52,310 nucleotides of DNA from an uncultured Drancourtella sp. (GTDB lineage Bacteria; Bacillota; Clostridia; Lachnospirales; Lachnospiraceae): positions 1 to 52,310 of the forward strand of contig CALFLL010000019.1 of assembly GCA_937880845.1 (NCBI GenBank), in the 5' to 3' direction. The notes under the pieces were generated by a model. It saw nothing but the letters and a program-made list of their open reading frames with translations, was not told the origin of the DNA and ran no database searches. The position numbers and the translations under genes were made by a program. Positions 32,557 through 41,588 of the stretch are shown here, piece by piece; position 1 is the stretch's first letter; each line of letters begins with the position of its first letter.

Positions 32557-33234
32557 TTAACTTTTATTTTTCCTTATGGTTTCCAAAACGACTTCTGCCT
32601 GCTTATCGATATGGCAGCCGATCTTTTCCTCTGCCCCTTCTTTGTTTCCTGTCTGCAGAAATTCAATCAGTTCTTTATGTTCCTTTGATATCTGACTATG
32701 ATACCTGTCCCTTTTTAAATATTCCACGCGAAACCGATACATCTGTTCTCCAAGATTGTTTAAAAGCTGGATCAATCTCTGATTATCGGTAGAACGGTAA
32801 ATGATATCATGAAAATGCACATCTGCCTGGGCAATCTTTGTCACATCATCACATCTTAAAGTTTTTTCAAATTCTTCTGCTGCCTTTTTCAATTCCTCTA
32901 TCTGTTCCGAACCGATTCTGTCACAGCTAAGCTGCACAGCCAGGACTTCCAGTGCCCGACGTACTTCCAAAACATCCCTCATGTTTTTTTCGGTGATTTC
33001 TGCAACTTCTGCCCCTCTTCTCGGGATCATGAGAACAAGTCCTTCCAATTCCAGTTTTCTCATTGCCTCTCTGATCGGTGTTCTGCTGACACCAAGCTTT
33101 TTGGCAAGTTGAATCTCCATAAGGCGTTCTCCCGGCTTTAATTCTCCCCGCAGGATAGCCTGGCGCAATGTATTAAAAACCACATCCCGAAGCGGAAGGT
33201 ATTCATTCATTTCTGAACCAAAATTTGCTTCCAT
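32557..33234 (-). CDS. GntR/FadR-family transcription regulator (FCD domain)
   Basis: This 225-residue regulator has an N-terminal winged helix (about 10-75, LKPGERLMEIQLAKKLGVSRTPIREAMRKLE) and an all-helical FCD ligand-binding domain (about 85-215) with conserved Asp and His residues (ADVHFHDIIYRS near 121). FCD regulators often sense organic acids through a metal. Target genes are not indicated by context. Its ATG overlaps the ispE stop by one base (TAATG) with GGAG just upstream, so its level is coupled to ispE. Confidence 0.9.
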   Translation of the reverse strand: MEANFGSEMNEYLPLRDVVFNTLRQAILRGELKPGERLMEIQLAKKLGVSRTPIREAMRKLELEGLVLMIPRRGAEVAEITEKNMRDVLEVRRALEVLAVQLSCDRIGSEQIEELKKAAEEFEKTLRCDDVTKIAQADVHFHDIIYRSTDNQRLIQLLNNLGEQMYRFRVEYLKRDRYHSQISKEHKELIEFLQTGNKEGAEEKIGCHIDKQAEVVLETIRKNKS

Positions 33235-34121
33235 TAATTACTCCTCCTGTTTTTTCGCACATTGTGGATTGTTGTCGTATAAACCTGACGTGCCAGCCCC
33301 TTCTCCCGGATTGCCTGTAACGCTTTTTTGGCTGTACTCCGTTCTTTAAAAAGTCCAAAAACCGTAGGGCCGCTGCCACTCATCATGGCATTCATTGCTC
33401 CGTATTCTTTCATCAGTTCTTTGATTTCTTTAATGACCGGATATTGTTCCTGTGTAACGGATTCCAGAACATTCCCCATACGTTCAGCCACTTTCTGAAC
33501 ATCATGCTCTTCCAATGCATCTATAATACCGTCGATATCCGGATGATGAGAAATTTCCACCGCATCCAGTTTTTCGTACACTATCTTTGTAGATACACTG
33601 ATCGGAGGCTTTGCAATCAGGACATGACATTTCGGCATCGGTGTCAACGGAGTCAGTTCTTCTCCTATTCCTTCTGCCAAAACCGTTCCCCTCATGATAC
33701 AGTACGGTACATCCGCTCCCAGTTTCAACCCCCTTTTCATCAGCTCTTTCTGGCTTAGCTTCCATCCGAACAACCGGTTCATTCCAAACAGAACCGCTGC
33801 CGCATCTGCACTTCCCCCTGCCATTCCTGCTGCCACCGGGATATGCTTTTTAAGCTTTATAGAAACTCCGTTCGGCATCCGAAATTCGTCTATCAGCATC
33901 TGAGCCGCCTTATAGGCTATGTTATTTTCATCTACCGGAAGAAACGGGAGGTTCGTCGAAACAGAAACTCCCGTTTCTTCTGTTTTTTCAATCGTTACTT
34001 CATCGTATAGATATACGGTCTGCATGACCATCCTCACATCATGATACCCGTTTTCTCTTTTTCCAAGTACATCAAGCCCCAGATTGATCTTTCCCAAAGC
34101 TTTTAAATGAATCCGTTCCAT
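33234..34121 (-). CDS. ispE: 4-diphosphocytidyl-2-C-methyl-D-erythritol kinase
   Basis: This 295-residue GHMP kinase of the MEP isoprenoid pathway phosphorylates 4-diphosphocytidyl-methylerythritol. Signature parts are KALGKINLGLDVLGKRENGYHDV at the N-terminus, the ATP loop HIPVAAGMAGGSADAAAVLFG near residue 90 and GADVPYCI near 132. MMSGSGPTVFGLF near 247 is the third GHMP motif. AGGAG precedes ATG by 8 bases. It probably starts the unit ispE-gntR-spoIIR-CDF-thioesterase-cvfB, with very short gaps downstream. Confidence 0.95.
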   Translation of the reverse strand: MERIHLKALGKINLGLDVLGKRENGYHDVRMVMQTVYLYDEVTIEKTEETGVSVSTNLPFLPVDENNIAYKAAQMLIDEFRMPNGVSIKLKKHIPVAAGMAGGSADAAAVLFGMNRLFGWKLSQKELMKRGLKLGADVPYCIMRGTVLAEGIGEELTPLTPMPKCHVLIAKPPISVSTKIVYEKLDAVEISHHPDIDGIIDALEEHDVQKVAERMGNVLESVTQEQYPVIKEIKELMKEYGAMNAMMSGSGPTVFGLFKERSTAKKALQAIREKGLARQVYTTTIHNVRKNRRSN

Positions 34122-34201
34122 CGACTCTCTCCTTGTTTTTCTTCCGTTTTATCGTATTTTCCCCATTTTATAAGACAGATATGTATTTTGTATACATTCC
34201 A

Positions 34202-35758
34202 CTATAGTATACTCAAGTTTTCTTTAAAAATCAATATGCGTTCTCCCGGCTTCAATCCGTCTTCCGTGAGTTCATTCACTTCAAGAATACTCTCTTCTGT
34301 CGTTCCGTACCGCTTTGCAAGTGTAAAAAGATCATCTCCTTCTTTTACAATATATCCGATGATGCCCGGACGTTTTGCCAGTTCTTCCATAGATTTTTCT
34401 TCTGACCGGATTTCTTTTATATTTTCGATCATTACCTTTCTTTTTACGAATGCACGAAATGCGGCCGTTGCCTTAATTTCCGCTTTTCCGCCACCCGGCA
34501 GATTTACAGCTAATTGCTCAATATATCCAATCATATCGCAACCGATATCAGAATCTATTTCTCCGCTTTCCAACAGACAGGAGAACGGCACCATTCCCTG
34601 CCATGTATCAAACGGAATCTCATCGTCCGGTTTTACATATAGGAAGCTGACATGAAGGATTCCTTCCACACGTATCCCCTTGTCTTCCGGCTCTGTCTTT
34701 GTAATCTCCAGTGTACCTCCGGTATGACAGATTTGAGTGACATTCTCTTTTAATTCCGGCAGGGATAATGTTTCATTGATATTACACTTTAAATGATTCT
34801 GCATGACAATCTGTTCATATTCTTCTTTTTCTGTTTCCGTATTTAGGGTGCATCCAAGAGAATACAGATCTTTTAAAATATCCACTTCTTTTTCTTCATA
34901 AACTGCTGCACGGATTTCAACCGTTGCTTCTATTCCTATGGCTCTCATTTCTCCGTCTTCATCCAGGCGGATTTCTGCCGTTTCATCCATAAATTTTGTA
35001 CAAATCTGATGATACATTGTTTCGTCCGCTCCCGGACACGGAATTCTTCCTTCATACCGCACAGTATCTTCTATCCAGTTTAAGGTTTCATCCGGAGTTT
35101 CATAAAAGCAAAATACAAGAAGTTCTCCCTCCAGGATCATGCTGTCTGCCGTCAATTTTGTATCCAGACGCTGAGGCTTTATGTCTGTCCAGATAAGAGA
35201 TGCCATGTTGTCTTTTCCTTTTGGAAGTTTCAATTCTTCTTTTATCCGGTATGTATCCCGAATGGTATTTTGGATTGTAAGGATGTTTTTAGCTTCTTTC
35301 TTTTTATAACACCTGTCAATCCCCTCTACGTCGGATATCAGTTCACTGTTTTCTATTTCCTGCGGCACCATCTCCAATTCTGCCATAGTGCGAATGTTCA
35401 GTTTCCGCGAGTGGATCATAGAGGCCGTAACTTCTGTCCTTGTTGTTTTTACGAGCCATTCTCCTTTTGTTTCCTCCGAGTATACCATTTCTTCAAACGG
35501 AAACTGCCCTGTCAGTTCTGCAAGCTTTTCATCCGCTTCATCTGTCACATACAGAATGTGAAACAAAAATTTCCCCTGCACCCGAATATAATGATCATTC
35601 TTTCGTACTTCATCTACTTTTAATTCACCCTCGCTTAACATAACTTTCCGAATATCTTTTTTATTATCCGGTACATTAAAGTCTTCATCAATCAAAAACT
35701 GATCTGTCACCGGCTTTCCATTCCATTGCTTCTGAATCTGATTTTTTACTAATTCCAT
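34202..35758 (-). CDS. SipL-like spore morphogenetic protein (SPOCS and LysM domains)
   Basis: This 518-residue protein has repeated SPOCS (DUF3794) beta domains over about 30-150, 170-290 and 310-440, and a C-terminal LysM domain (about 467-515, YIVKEGDDLFTLAKRYGTTEESILEVNEL). The layout and length match SipL of Clostridioides difficile, which binds SpoIVA and localises the spore coat. N-terminal KPVTDQFLIDEDFNVPD fits the family. GGAGG lies 8 bases before ATG. It follows a lipoprotein gene by 14 bases. SipL is mother-cell expressed under sigma-E in C. difficile; I did not find a clear sigma-E promoter. Confidence 0.88.
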   Translation of the reverse strand: MELVKNQIQKQWNGKPVTDQFLIDEDFNVPDNKKDIRKVMLSEGELKVDEVRKNDHYIRVQGKFLFHILYVTDEADEKLAELTGQFPFEEMVYSEETKGEWLVKTTRTEVTASMIHSRKLNIRTMAELEMVPQEIENSELISDVEGIDRCYKKKEAKNILTIQNTIRDTYRIKEELKLPKGKDNMASLIWTDIKPQRLDTKLTADSMILEGELLVFCFYETPDETLNWIEDTVRYEGRIPCPGADETMYHQICTKFMDETAEIRLDEDGEMRAIGIEATVEIRAAVYEEKEVDILKDLYSLGCTLNTETEKEEYEQIVMQNHLKCNINETLSLPELKENVTQICHTGGTLEITKTEPEDKGIRVEGILHVSFLYVKPDDEIPFDTWQGMVPFSCLLESGEIDSDIGCDMIGYIEQLAVNLPGGGKAEIKATAAFRAFVKRKVMIENIKEIRSEEKSMEELAKRPGIIGYIVKEGDDLFTLAKRYGTTEESILEVNELTEDGLKPGERILIFKENLSIL

Positions 35759-35772
35759 ACGGGACCTCCTCC

Positions 35773-36204
35773 TTATTCTTCAAACACTATGCTCCTACCA
35801 TAATCATCCAGTCGGATTACCGTATACGGATATGTACTTTTCTGAATGACAGTTTCCCTTTCTCCCGGTCCTTCCAATTCCGTACGGATATGAATGGCCT
35901 GTTCTGTTTCATATACGTCTGTCACCTTAATGCTGTAGCCGCTGGTTTGCTTTTTTCCATATCCCCTTGCGATGTACATCCGGCCTTGATCTGTGTAGGT
36001 CAGTTTAAACGGTTTTTCCTTTTTTTCTTCTATAGATGTCTTTAGTTCTTCCGGGATATCTTCCTTTTCCACAACGGTAAAATCCAGTTCCTGCCTTTTT
36101 TCTCCGCCAAGATCTGTCACTGAACACCCTGTCAGACATAGGACAAACAGGACTAGCAGTCCAAAAAGGAACTTTTTTCGGATCCTCGCCACTTTTTCCA
36201 ACAT
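35773..36204 (-). CDS. Lipoprotein with PrcB-like C-terminal domain
   Basis: This 143-residue protein has a basic N-terminus, a hydrophobic segment and lipobox CLTGC, so it is probably anchored outside the membrane with Cys-27 lipidated. The C-terminal half (about 75-142, MYIARGYGKKQTSGYSIKV then STYPYTVIRL) matches the PrcB C-terminal pattern, known from the dentilisin protease complex. Such domains are widespread in Firmicutes and their function is unclear. The ribosome site is weak (AGGAT 10 bases before ATG), so the start is less certain. It precedes the SipL-like gene by 14 bases and may be expressed with it during sporulation. Confidence 0.75.
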   Translation of the reverse strand: MLEKVARIRKKFLFGLLVLFVLCLTGCSVTDLGGEKRQELDFTVVEKEDIPEELKTSIEEKKEKPFKLTYTDQGRMYIARGYGKKQTSGYSIKVTDVYETEQAIHIRTELEGPGERETVIQKSTYPYTVIRLDDYGRSIVFEE

Positions 36205-36351
36205 AAACAGGTATCCTGTACTTTCTCTTTATCATCATACACAAAAAGCCTTATAAAAATGACAAATTCAATTTCTTTTACGGCTTTTTTATAGTATAAT
36301 AAATGTGTTCTATACAAATTTTATCACAACATAAAGAAAGGATATAACAAC

Positions 36352-37086
36352 ATGATTCGTTTTATCTGCATCGTGATCTTTCTGGTACTGTATCTGATTT
36401 TATCCATCCCGGTTTTCTTTGTAGAATGGGTGATTGGAAAATTTAATCGCCAGAAGCGGGATCTTTCTTCCCTTCGTATTGTCCAATGGGGCTTCCGCTG
36501 TATTTTGAAGATCACCGGCGTAAGGGTCACTGTGATAGGAGAAGAAAATGTCCCTGACGTGCCGGTTCTTTTTATCGGAAACCACCGGAGTTTTTTCGAT
36601 ATCCTTTTGACTTACACAAGATGCAAGAATCTGACCGGATACATCGCCAAAAAAGAAATGGAGCATATTCCTCTTCTTTCTACATGGATGCGTTATCTGT
36701 ATTGTCTTTTTCTTGACAGAGAAAATGTGAAAGAAGGGCTAAAGACAATTTTACAGGCGATCGAATATGTAAAATCAGGCATTTCCATTTGTATCTTCCC
36801 GGAAGGTACAAGAAACAAAGGTGAAGAGTTAAGTTTATTGGACTTTAAAGAAGGTTCTTTTAAAATCGCCGAAAAATCCGGCTGTCCGATTGTTCCCATC
36901 AGCCTGAACAATACAGCGGAAATTTTTGAAAATCATTTCCCTGCCATCAGAAAAACACACGTTGTCATCGAATACGGGAAACCAATCTACATCAAAGATC
37001 TGGACAAAGAAACAAAAAAACATCTGGCTTCTTACTGCCAGAATATCATTCAGGAAACAATCAATAAAAATGCCGGCCTCATATAG
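36352..37086 (+). CDS. plsC: 1-acyl-sn-glycerol-3-phosphate acyltransferase
   Basis: This 244-residue membrane enzyme adds the second acyl chain in phosphatidic acid synthesis. The N-terminal membrane helix covers about 2-26. The catalytic HX4D box is HRSFFD at residues 78-83 and the substrate-binding FPEGTRNKGEE is near 148. PIVPISLNNT near 181 is also typical. AAAGGA precedes ATG by 11 bases. A perfect TATAAT at 36295-36300 lies upstream but with a poor -35. It stands alone, divergent from the lipoprotein gene and convergent with the HPr-like gene. Confidence 0.92.
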   Translation: MIRFICIVIFLVLYLILSIPVFFVEWVIGKFNRQKRDLSSLRIVQWGFRCILKITGVRVTVIGEENVPDVPVLFIGNHRSFFDILLTYTRCKNLTGYIAKKEMEHIPLLSTWMRYLYCLFLDRENVKEGLKTILQAIEYVKSGISICIFPEGTRNKGEELSLLDFKEGSFKIAEKSGCPIVPISLNNTAEIFENHFPAIRKTHVVIEYGKPIYIKDLDKETKKHLASYCQNIIQETINKNAGLI

Positions 37087-37101
37087 AGACCGGCATTTTT
37101 T
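37066..37101. terminator. Terminator of plsC
   Basis: Perfect 11-base arms (37066-37076 and 37090-37100), ending in six T on the plus strand. The stem overlaps the last codons of plsC. A5 at the other end makes it usable for the convergent HPr-like gene. Confidence 0.85.
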
Positions 37102-37122
37102 CATATTGAAAAAATGTACGTT

Positions 37123-37389
37123 TTATTCCGCACAGATTAAAAATTTTTCCATAGCTTCCGCCGCTTCTTTCTCATCACTTCCTTCTGTCGAAATCTCCAC
37201 AGTCATACCTTGAGATGGCTGAAACGCTAAAATTCCCATAATACTTTTGGCATTTACCTGTCTTTCCCCACATTTCAATAATACTCTGCTCTGGAACTGA
37301 CATGCAATACGGACCAGCTCAGCCATTCCGGATACAGCTTCTTCATGTCTGTTATCCAAATCTGCCACAATTACTTCCCGTTTGGTCAT
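37123..37389 (-). CDS. HPr-like protein with a degenerate active-site loop
   Basis: This 88-residue protein has the HPr fold pattern: NAKSIMGIL with the regulatory Ser at 49, and the final EISTEGSDEKEAAEAMEKFL. The usual GLHARP loop is lost. Without gaps, the catalytic position falls on Ala-18 (EEAVSGMAELV); with a 3-residue insertion, His-15 could still align. It is therefore unlikely to be an ordinary phosphocarrier, but Ser-49 could be a target of HPr kinase. It is monocistronic with a strong promoter and GGAGG site, far from PTS genes. Role unknown. Confidence 0.82.
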   Translation of the reverse strand: MTKREVIVADLDNRHEEAVSGMAELVRIACQFQSRVLLKCGERQVNAKSIMGILAFQPSQGMTVEISTEGSDEKEAAEAMEKFLICAE

Positions 37390-37438
37390 ATTCTTGTCCT
37401 CCCTCCGTTTATCGGAATTTTTTCATTGTTTTATGTCT

Positions 37439-37467
37439 ATTATATACCACTGTGCATTTTCTTTCAA
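37439..37467 (-). promoter_or_regulatory. Promoter of the HPr-like gene
   Basis: The minus strand has TTGAAA (37462-37467) and a perfect TATAAT (37439-37444) with a 17-base spacer, about 50 bases before the ATG. The strength suggests an abundant protein. Confidence 0.75.
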
Positions 37468-37506
37468 TTTGAACTTGTGATTTTTCTTTCCCTTTCTTGC
37501 TATGAG

Positions 37507-37515
37507 TGCTATAAT
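37507..37515 (+). promoter_or_regulatory. Extended -10 element, likely pncB promoter
   Basis: TGCTATAAT is a perfect extended -10, 75 bases before the pncB ATG. The -35 region (TTTCCC at 17 bases) is poor. The long leader leaves room for a regulator site, but I recognise none. Confidence 0.5.
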
Positions 37516-37589
37516 GTTTCCAGTATTATGCTTATTGCAGTACGATCCCGATACTTTTTTGATTCGGTTACAATAAAGGAGTGTGAACA

Positions 37590-39050
37590 ATGCTTGAACG
37601 AAACCTGACTCTGTTGACTGATTTGTATGAGCTTACCATGATGCAGGGTTATTTTAAAGAACAAGATCATGACAAAGTAGTTGTATTTGATGTATTCTAC
37701 CGTGCCAACCCATGTAACAACGGTTACGCCATTGCTGCCGGACTGGAACAGGTGATCGAATATGTAAAAGGTCTTCATTTCTCTTATGAAGCGGTAGATT
37801 ATTTACGCGGGCTCCATATATTTGATGAAGATTTTCTTCACTATTTAAGTGGCTATCACTTTAGCGGCGACATTTATGCCATTCCGGAAGGAAGCGTCAT
37901 CTTTCCGCGTGAACCGCTTATCAAAGTGATCGCACCTATTATGGAGGCACAGCTGATTGAAACCGCACTTTTAAATATCATCAATCACCAATCTCTTATC
38001 GCTACGAAGACCGCTCGCGTGGTTTATGCGGCAAACGGCGGTGGTATCATGGAATTTGGTCTTCGCCGGGCACAAGGACCGGATGCGGGTCTTTACGGTG
38101 CAAGAGCGGCTATGATCGGAGGCTGTATCGGTACATCTAATGTTCTTGCGGGACAGATGTTTGATGTTCCGGTCATGGGTACTCATGCCCACAGCTGGAT
38201 CATGAGTTTTCCGGATGAATACCATGCCTTTAAGGCATATGCCAAATTATATCCGGATTCCTGCACCCTGCTTGTAGATACTTATGATACTTTAAAATCC
38301 GGTGTACCGAATGCAATCCGAGTATTCAAGGAGATGCGTGAAGAAGGTATACGACCGAAAAGCTACGGAATCCGGCTTGACAGCGGAGACCTTGCCTATC
38401 TTTCCAAAAAAGCACGGAAAATGTTGGACGAAGCCGGATTTTCGGATGCAAAGATTTCTGCATCCAATGATCTGGACGAATATCTGATCCACGACTTAAA
38501 ACAACAAGGAGCCGCCATTGACGTATGGGGTGTCGGCACACACCTGATCACATCCAAAGACTGTCCTTCCTTTGGCGGTGTTTACAAACTTGCCGCAATG
38601 CAGGACGATAACGGAACCTTTGTTCCAAAAATCAAGCTTTCCGAAAATACGGAAAAAATCACCAATCCGGGCAACAAAACCATTTACCGTATTTATGAGA
38701 AAGAAAGCGGCAAGATCAAAGCCGATCTTATCTGTTTTGAAGACGAAGTATTTGACGAAAATGAGGATCTTCTTTTATTTGATCCGATCGAAACCTGGAA
38801 AAAAACGAAATTAAAAGGCGGCACATATACGATGCGAAAAATGCTCGTTCCCGTCTTCATCCACGGCGAATGTGTATATCAGTCTCCTTCCGTTATGGAA
38901 ATCGCCGAATACTGCCGTCAGGAAAAAGAAACGTTGTGGGATGAAACAAAACGTCTTTTCAATCCGCATAAAGTATATGTGGATCTGTCTGACAAATTAT
39001 ATGAAGTGAAAAAAGAACTTCTCGATCGTATGAGTGCAAGCCAATTATAA
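37590..39050 (+). CDS. pncB: Nicotinate phosphoribosyltransferase
   Basis: This 486-residue enzyme salvages nicotinate to nicotinate mononucleotide for NAD. Conserved parts are LLTDLYELTMMQGYF at residue 8, FRRAQGPD-like FGLRRAQGPDAG near 152, MGTHAHSWIMSF near 205 with the catalytic His, and the phosphate site IRLDSGDL near 260. Length fits the Gram-positive type. AAAGGAG precedes ATG by 8 bases. It starts a plus-strand run with ddl, murF and a HAD phosphatase; the ddl gene follows after 15 bases. Confidence 0.95.
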   Translation: MLERNLTLLTDLYELTMMQGYFKEQDHDKVVVFDVFYRANPCNNGYAIAAGLEQVIEYVKGLHFSYEAVDYLRGLHIFDEDFLHYLSGYHFSGDIYAIPEGSVIFPREPLIKVIAPIMEAQLIETALLNIINHQSLIATKTARVVYAANGGGIMEFGLRRAQGPDAGLYGARAAMIGGCIGTSNVLAGQMFDVPVMGTHAHSWIMSFPDEYHAFKAYAKLYPDSCTLLVDTYDTLKSGVPNAIRVFKEMREEGIRPKSYGIRLDSGDLAYLSKKARKMLDEAGFSDAKISASNDLDEYLIHDLKQQGAAIDVWGVGTHLITSKDCPSFGGVYKLAAMQDDNGTFVPKIKLSENTEKITNPGNKTIYRIYEKESGKIKADLICFEDEVFDENEDLLLFDPIETWKKTKLKGGTYTMRKMLVPVFIHGECVYQSPSVMEIAEYCRQEKETLWDETKRLFNPHKVYVDLSDKLYEVKKELLDRMSASQL

Positions 39051-39065
39051 GGAGGATTTTATTCT

Positions 39066-40124
39066 ATGAAGATTATCGTATTAGCAGGCGGATTAAGTAC
39101 GGAAAGAGATGTATCTCTTTCTTCCGGTTCCGGAATCTGCCGTACTTTAAGGGAAAAAGGACACGAGGCATTTCTTCTGGATCCGTTTCTCGGACTTCCG
39201 GATGCCCCGGAAAACCTGGAAGATGTGTTTACCCTTCCAGATGCAGGACTTTCTATTGCTGCCGGCATTAAGTCCACAGAGCCGGATCTTGATGCCATAA
39301 AAGCATCCCGCAAAGACAAATCCGATTGCTTCCTTGGGGCAAACGTGATCGAACTTTGCCGCCTTGCAGACATCGTATTTATGGGGCTTCACGGAGATGT
39401 GGGAGAAAACGGAAAACTACAGGCCACATTTGACATCCTCGGCATCCGCTATACCGGCCCCGGTTCCCTCGGATGTGCTTTGTCCATGGATAAAGAAATC
39501 ACCAAAGTGATCTTTGAAGCCAACAACATTCCTACTCCGAAGGGAACATGGTTGAAACGTACAGAAAAAGATCATAGTCTTTCTTCTCTCGGACTGAACC
39601 TTCCGCTTGTTGTAAAACCTTGCTCCGGCGGTTCCAGCATCGGTGTATATTTTGCCTATACAGAAGAAGAATTTGACAAAGCCGTACAGGAATCTTTCCG
39701 CTATGAAGATGAAATCATCATTGAAGAATATATCAAAGGACGGGAACTGGCATGTGGTGTCATCGACGGGAAAGCACTTCCTGTCATTGAAATCTGCCCG
39801 AAAAACGGCTGGTTTGACTATGCCAACAAATATCAGGCAGGACTCACCGAAGAAATCTGCCCTGCCAGAATTCCAGAAGATATTGCTCTTCGTATCCAAA
39901 AAGCCTCTGAACAGGCTTTCCGTGCATTAAAACTGGATGTTTATGCACGAGCTGATTTTCTTCTTACCGACAATGGCGACATCTACTGTCTGGAATATAA
40001 CAGCCTTCCTGGCATGACTTCTGCAAGTCTTCTTCCGAAAGAAGCTCTTGCTGCCGGAATCGAATACGGAGATTTATGCGAACTGATCATTGAAAAATCT
40101 CTGGATGCCAGATACAGAGGATAA
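39066..40124 (+). CDS. ddl: D-alanine-D-alanine ligase
   Basis: This 352-residue ATP-grasp ligase makes the D-Ala-D-Ala dipeptide for wall precursors. Visible are LAGGLSTERDVSLSSG at residue 5, GLHGDVGENGKLQ near 102, YTGPGSLGCALSMDK near 124 and VVKPCSGGSSIGV near 185. The specificity loop keeps ANKYQAG with the Lys-Tyr pair of D-Ala-D-Ala ligases, not the residues seen in vancomycin-type D-Lac ligases. YNSLPGMT near 318 completes the active site. An extra segment of about 40 residues (near 45-90) precedes the GLHGD block. AGGAGG precedes ATG by 8 bases. It is followed by murF. Confidence 0.93.
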   Translation: MKIIVLAGGLSTERDVSLSSGSGICRTLREKGHEAFLLDPFLGLPDAPENLEDVFTLPDAGLSIAAGIKSTEPDLDAIKASRKDKSDCFLGANVIELCRLADIVFMGLHGDVGENGKLQATFDILGIRYTGPGSLGCALSMDKEITKVIFEANNIPTPKGTWLKRTEKDHSLSSLGLNLPLVVKPCSGGSSIGVYFAYTEEEFDKAVQESFRYEDEIIIEEYIKGRELACGVIDGKALPVIEICPKNGWFDYANKYQAGLTEEICPARIPEDIALRIQKASEQAFRALKLDVYARADFLLTDNGDIYCLEYNSLPGMTSASLLPKEALAAGIEYGDLCELIIEKSLDARYRG

Positions 40125-40148
40125 TTACAAATGAATGGAGAGAAAAAA

Positions 40149-41543
40149 ATGAAGGGGTTATCTCTGAAAAATATTGCACTTGCCTGCAATGGTACATACC
40201 ATGGAGCAGAAGAATTGTTAAATCGCGAGGTCACCGGTATTGCCATCGACAGCCGGAAGATTGAAACGGATTTTCTTTTTGTCCCAATCAAAGGCGCACG
40301 TGTGGACGGTCATGATTTTATCGCTCAGGTAATGGAGCAAGGTGCTCTTTGTACGTTATCCGAAAAGGATCTTGGCGATGTTCCATTCCCGTATATTCTT
40401 GTGACTTCCGGTGAACAGGCATTGAAAGACATTGCACGGTTTTATCGTACTTCTCTTAATATCAAAGTTATCGGTATCACGGGAAGTGTCGGGAAAACAA
40501 GTACAAAAGAAATGATCGCATCGGTTCTTTCACAGAAATTCCATGTATTAAAAACACAAGGAAACTACAATAACGAAATCGGACTGCCGCTTACGATCTT
40601 CAACCTGACGGAAGAACACGAAATTGCCGTATTGGAAATGGGAATCGATCATTTTGGTGAGATGCACCGTCTGGCGGATATTGCCCGCCCGGATATCTGC
40701 GTCATCACCAATATCGGATATGCTCATGTGGAAAATCTCGGAAGCCGAGAAGGCATTCTGAAAGCCAAAACAGAAATGTTCGATCATTTAAAAGATGACG
40801 CATGGGTGATCTTAAACGGTGATGACAATATGCTCCGTACCATTTCCGACGTACAGGGCAGAAAACCTGTCTTTTTCGGTATTGACAGTGCGGCTCCTGC
40901 TTTTGCATCCAACATAGAAAATCACGGACTAAAAGGGACCTGCTGTCAGATTAAACTGCCTGAATTAAACGGCAGCCCGGAAATCGGAATCACGGCAGAT
41001 ATTACCATTCCGGGAAAACATATGGTTTACAACGCAATGGCCGCTGCCTGCATCGGCCGTATCCTGGGATTATCAAAAGAAGAAATCGAAGTGGGTATCC
41101 ATGCCTTAAAACCGGTTTCCGGACGGAATCACCTGATTGAAACTTCCGGTCTTTCGATTATTGACGACTGCTATAATGCAAATCCGGCATCCATGAAAGC
41201 ATCCATTGATGTATTAAGTTACGCTTCCGGACGGAAAGTTGCTGTATTGGGTGATATGTTTGAACTTGGAACCGAAGAAAAACAACTGCATTTCGAAGTC
41301 GGTGAATATGTCGCAAGAAAAGGAATCGAATTAATCATCTGCATCGGTGATCTTGCAGAAGAACTTTACCGCGGTGCCAAAAATCTCGCCTCCGGCAATC
41401 AGATTCTTCACTACGGTTCCAAAGAGGAATTTCTTTCAGACATGTCCGGCCTGTTCCAAAAAGGCGATACTGTTCTTGTAAAAGCCTCCAATGGCATGAA
41501 ATTCCCGGAAATCGTGACAGCACTGCAGAACCTGTCTTTGTAA
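40149..41543 (+). CDS. murF: UDP-N-acetylmuramoyl-tripeptide--D-alanyl-D-alanine ligase
   Basis: This 464-residue Mur ligase adds D-Ala-D-Ala, made by the gene just upstream, to the UDP-MurNAc tripeptide. The ATP loop is GITGSVGKTSTKEM near residue 108; GNYNNEIGLPLT and LEMGIDHFGEM follow, then DDCYNANPASMKAS near 340. The start is ATG at 40149, because GGAGAG lies just before it; the ATG at 40131 precedes that site and is rejected. The ddl-murF pairing puts consecutive steps in one unit. Confidence 0.95.
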   Translation: MKGLSLKNIALACNGTYHGAEELLNREVTGIAIDSRKIETDFLFVPIKGARVDGHDFIAQVMEQGALCTLSEKDLGDVPFPYILVTSGEQALKDIARFYRTSLNIKVIGITGSVGKTSTKEMIASVLSQKFHVLKTQGNYNNEIGLPLTIFNLTEEHEIAVLEMGIDHFGEMHRLADIARPDICVITNIGYAHVENLGSREGILKAKTEMFDHLKDDAWVILNGDDNMLRTISDVQGRKPVFFGIDSAAPAFASNIENHGLKGTCCQIKLPELNGSPEIGITADITIPGKHMVYNAMAAACIGRILGLSKEEIEVGIHALKPVSGRNHLIETSGLSIIDDCYNANPASMKASIDVLSYASGRKVAVLGDMFELGTEEKQLHFEVGEYVARKGIELIICIGDLAEELYRGAKNLASGNQILHYGSKEEFLSDMSGLFQKGDTVLVKASNGMKFPEIVTALQNLSL

Positions 41544-41588
41544 CCTGTCACAGAATTAGAAATACAAAAGAACGGAAAGGATAAAACC

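Noticed and set aside
33502..33765. A Gly/Arg-rich frame inside ispE
   Set aside because: It is another frame of ispE; the low-hydrophobic, Arg-rich product has no ribosome site.
34140..34210. Repeated GTATAC hexamers before ispE as an operator
   Set aside because: Two 6-base palindromes in AT-rich DNA can arise by chance, and no regulator of matching type is indicated.
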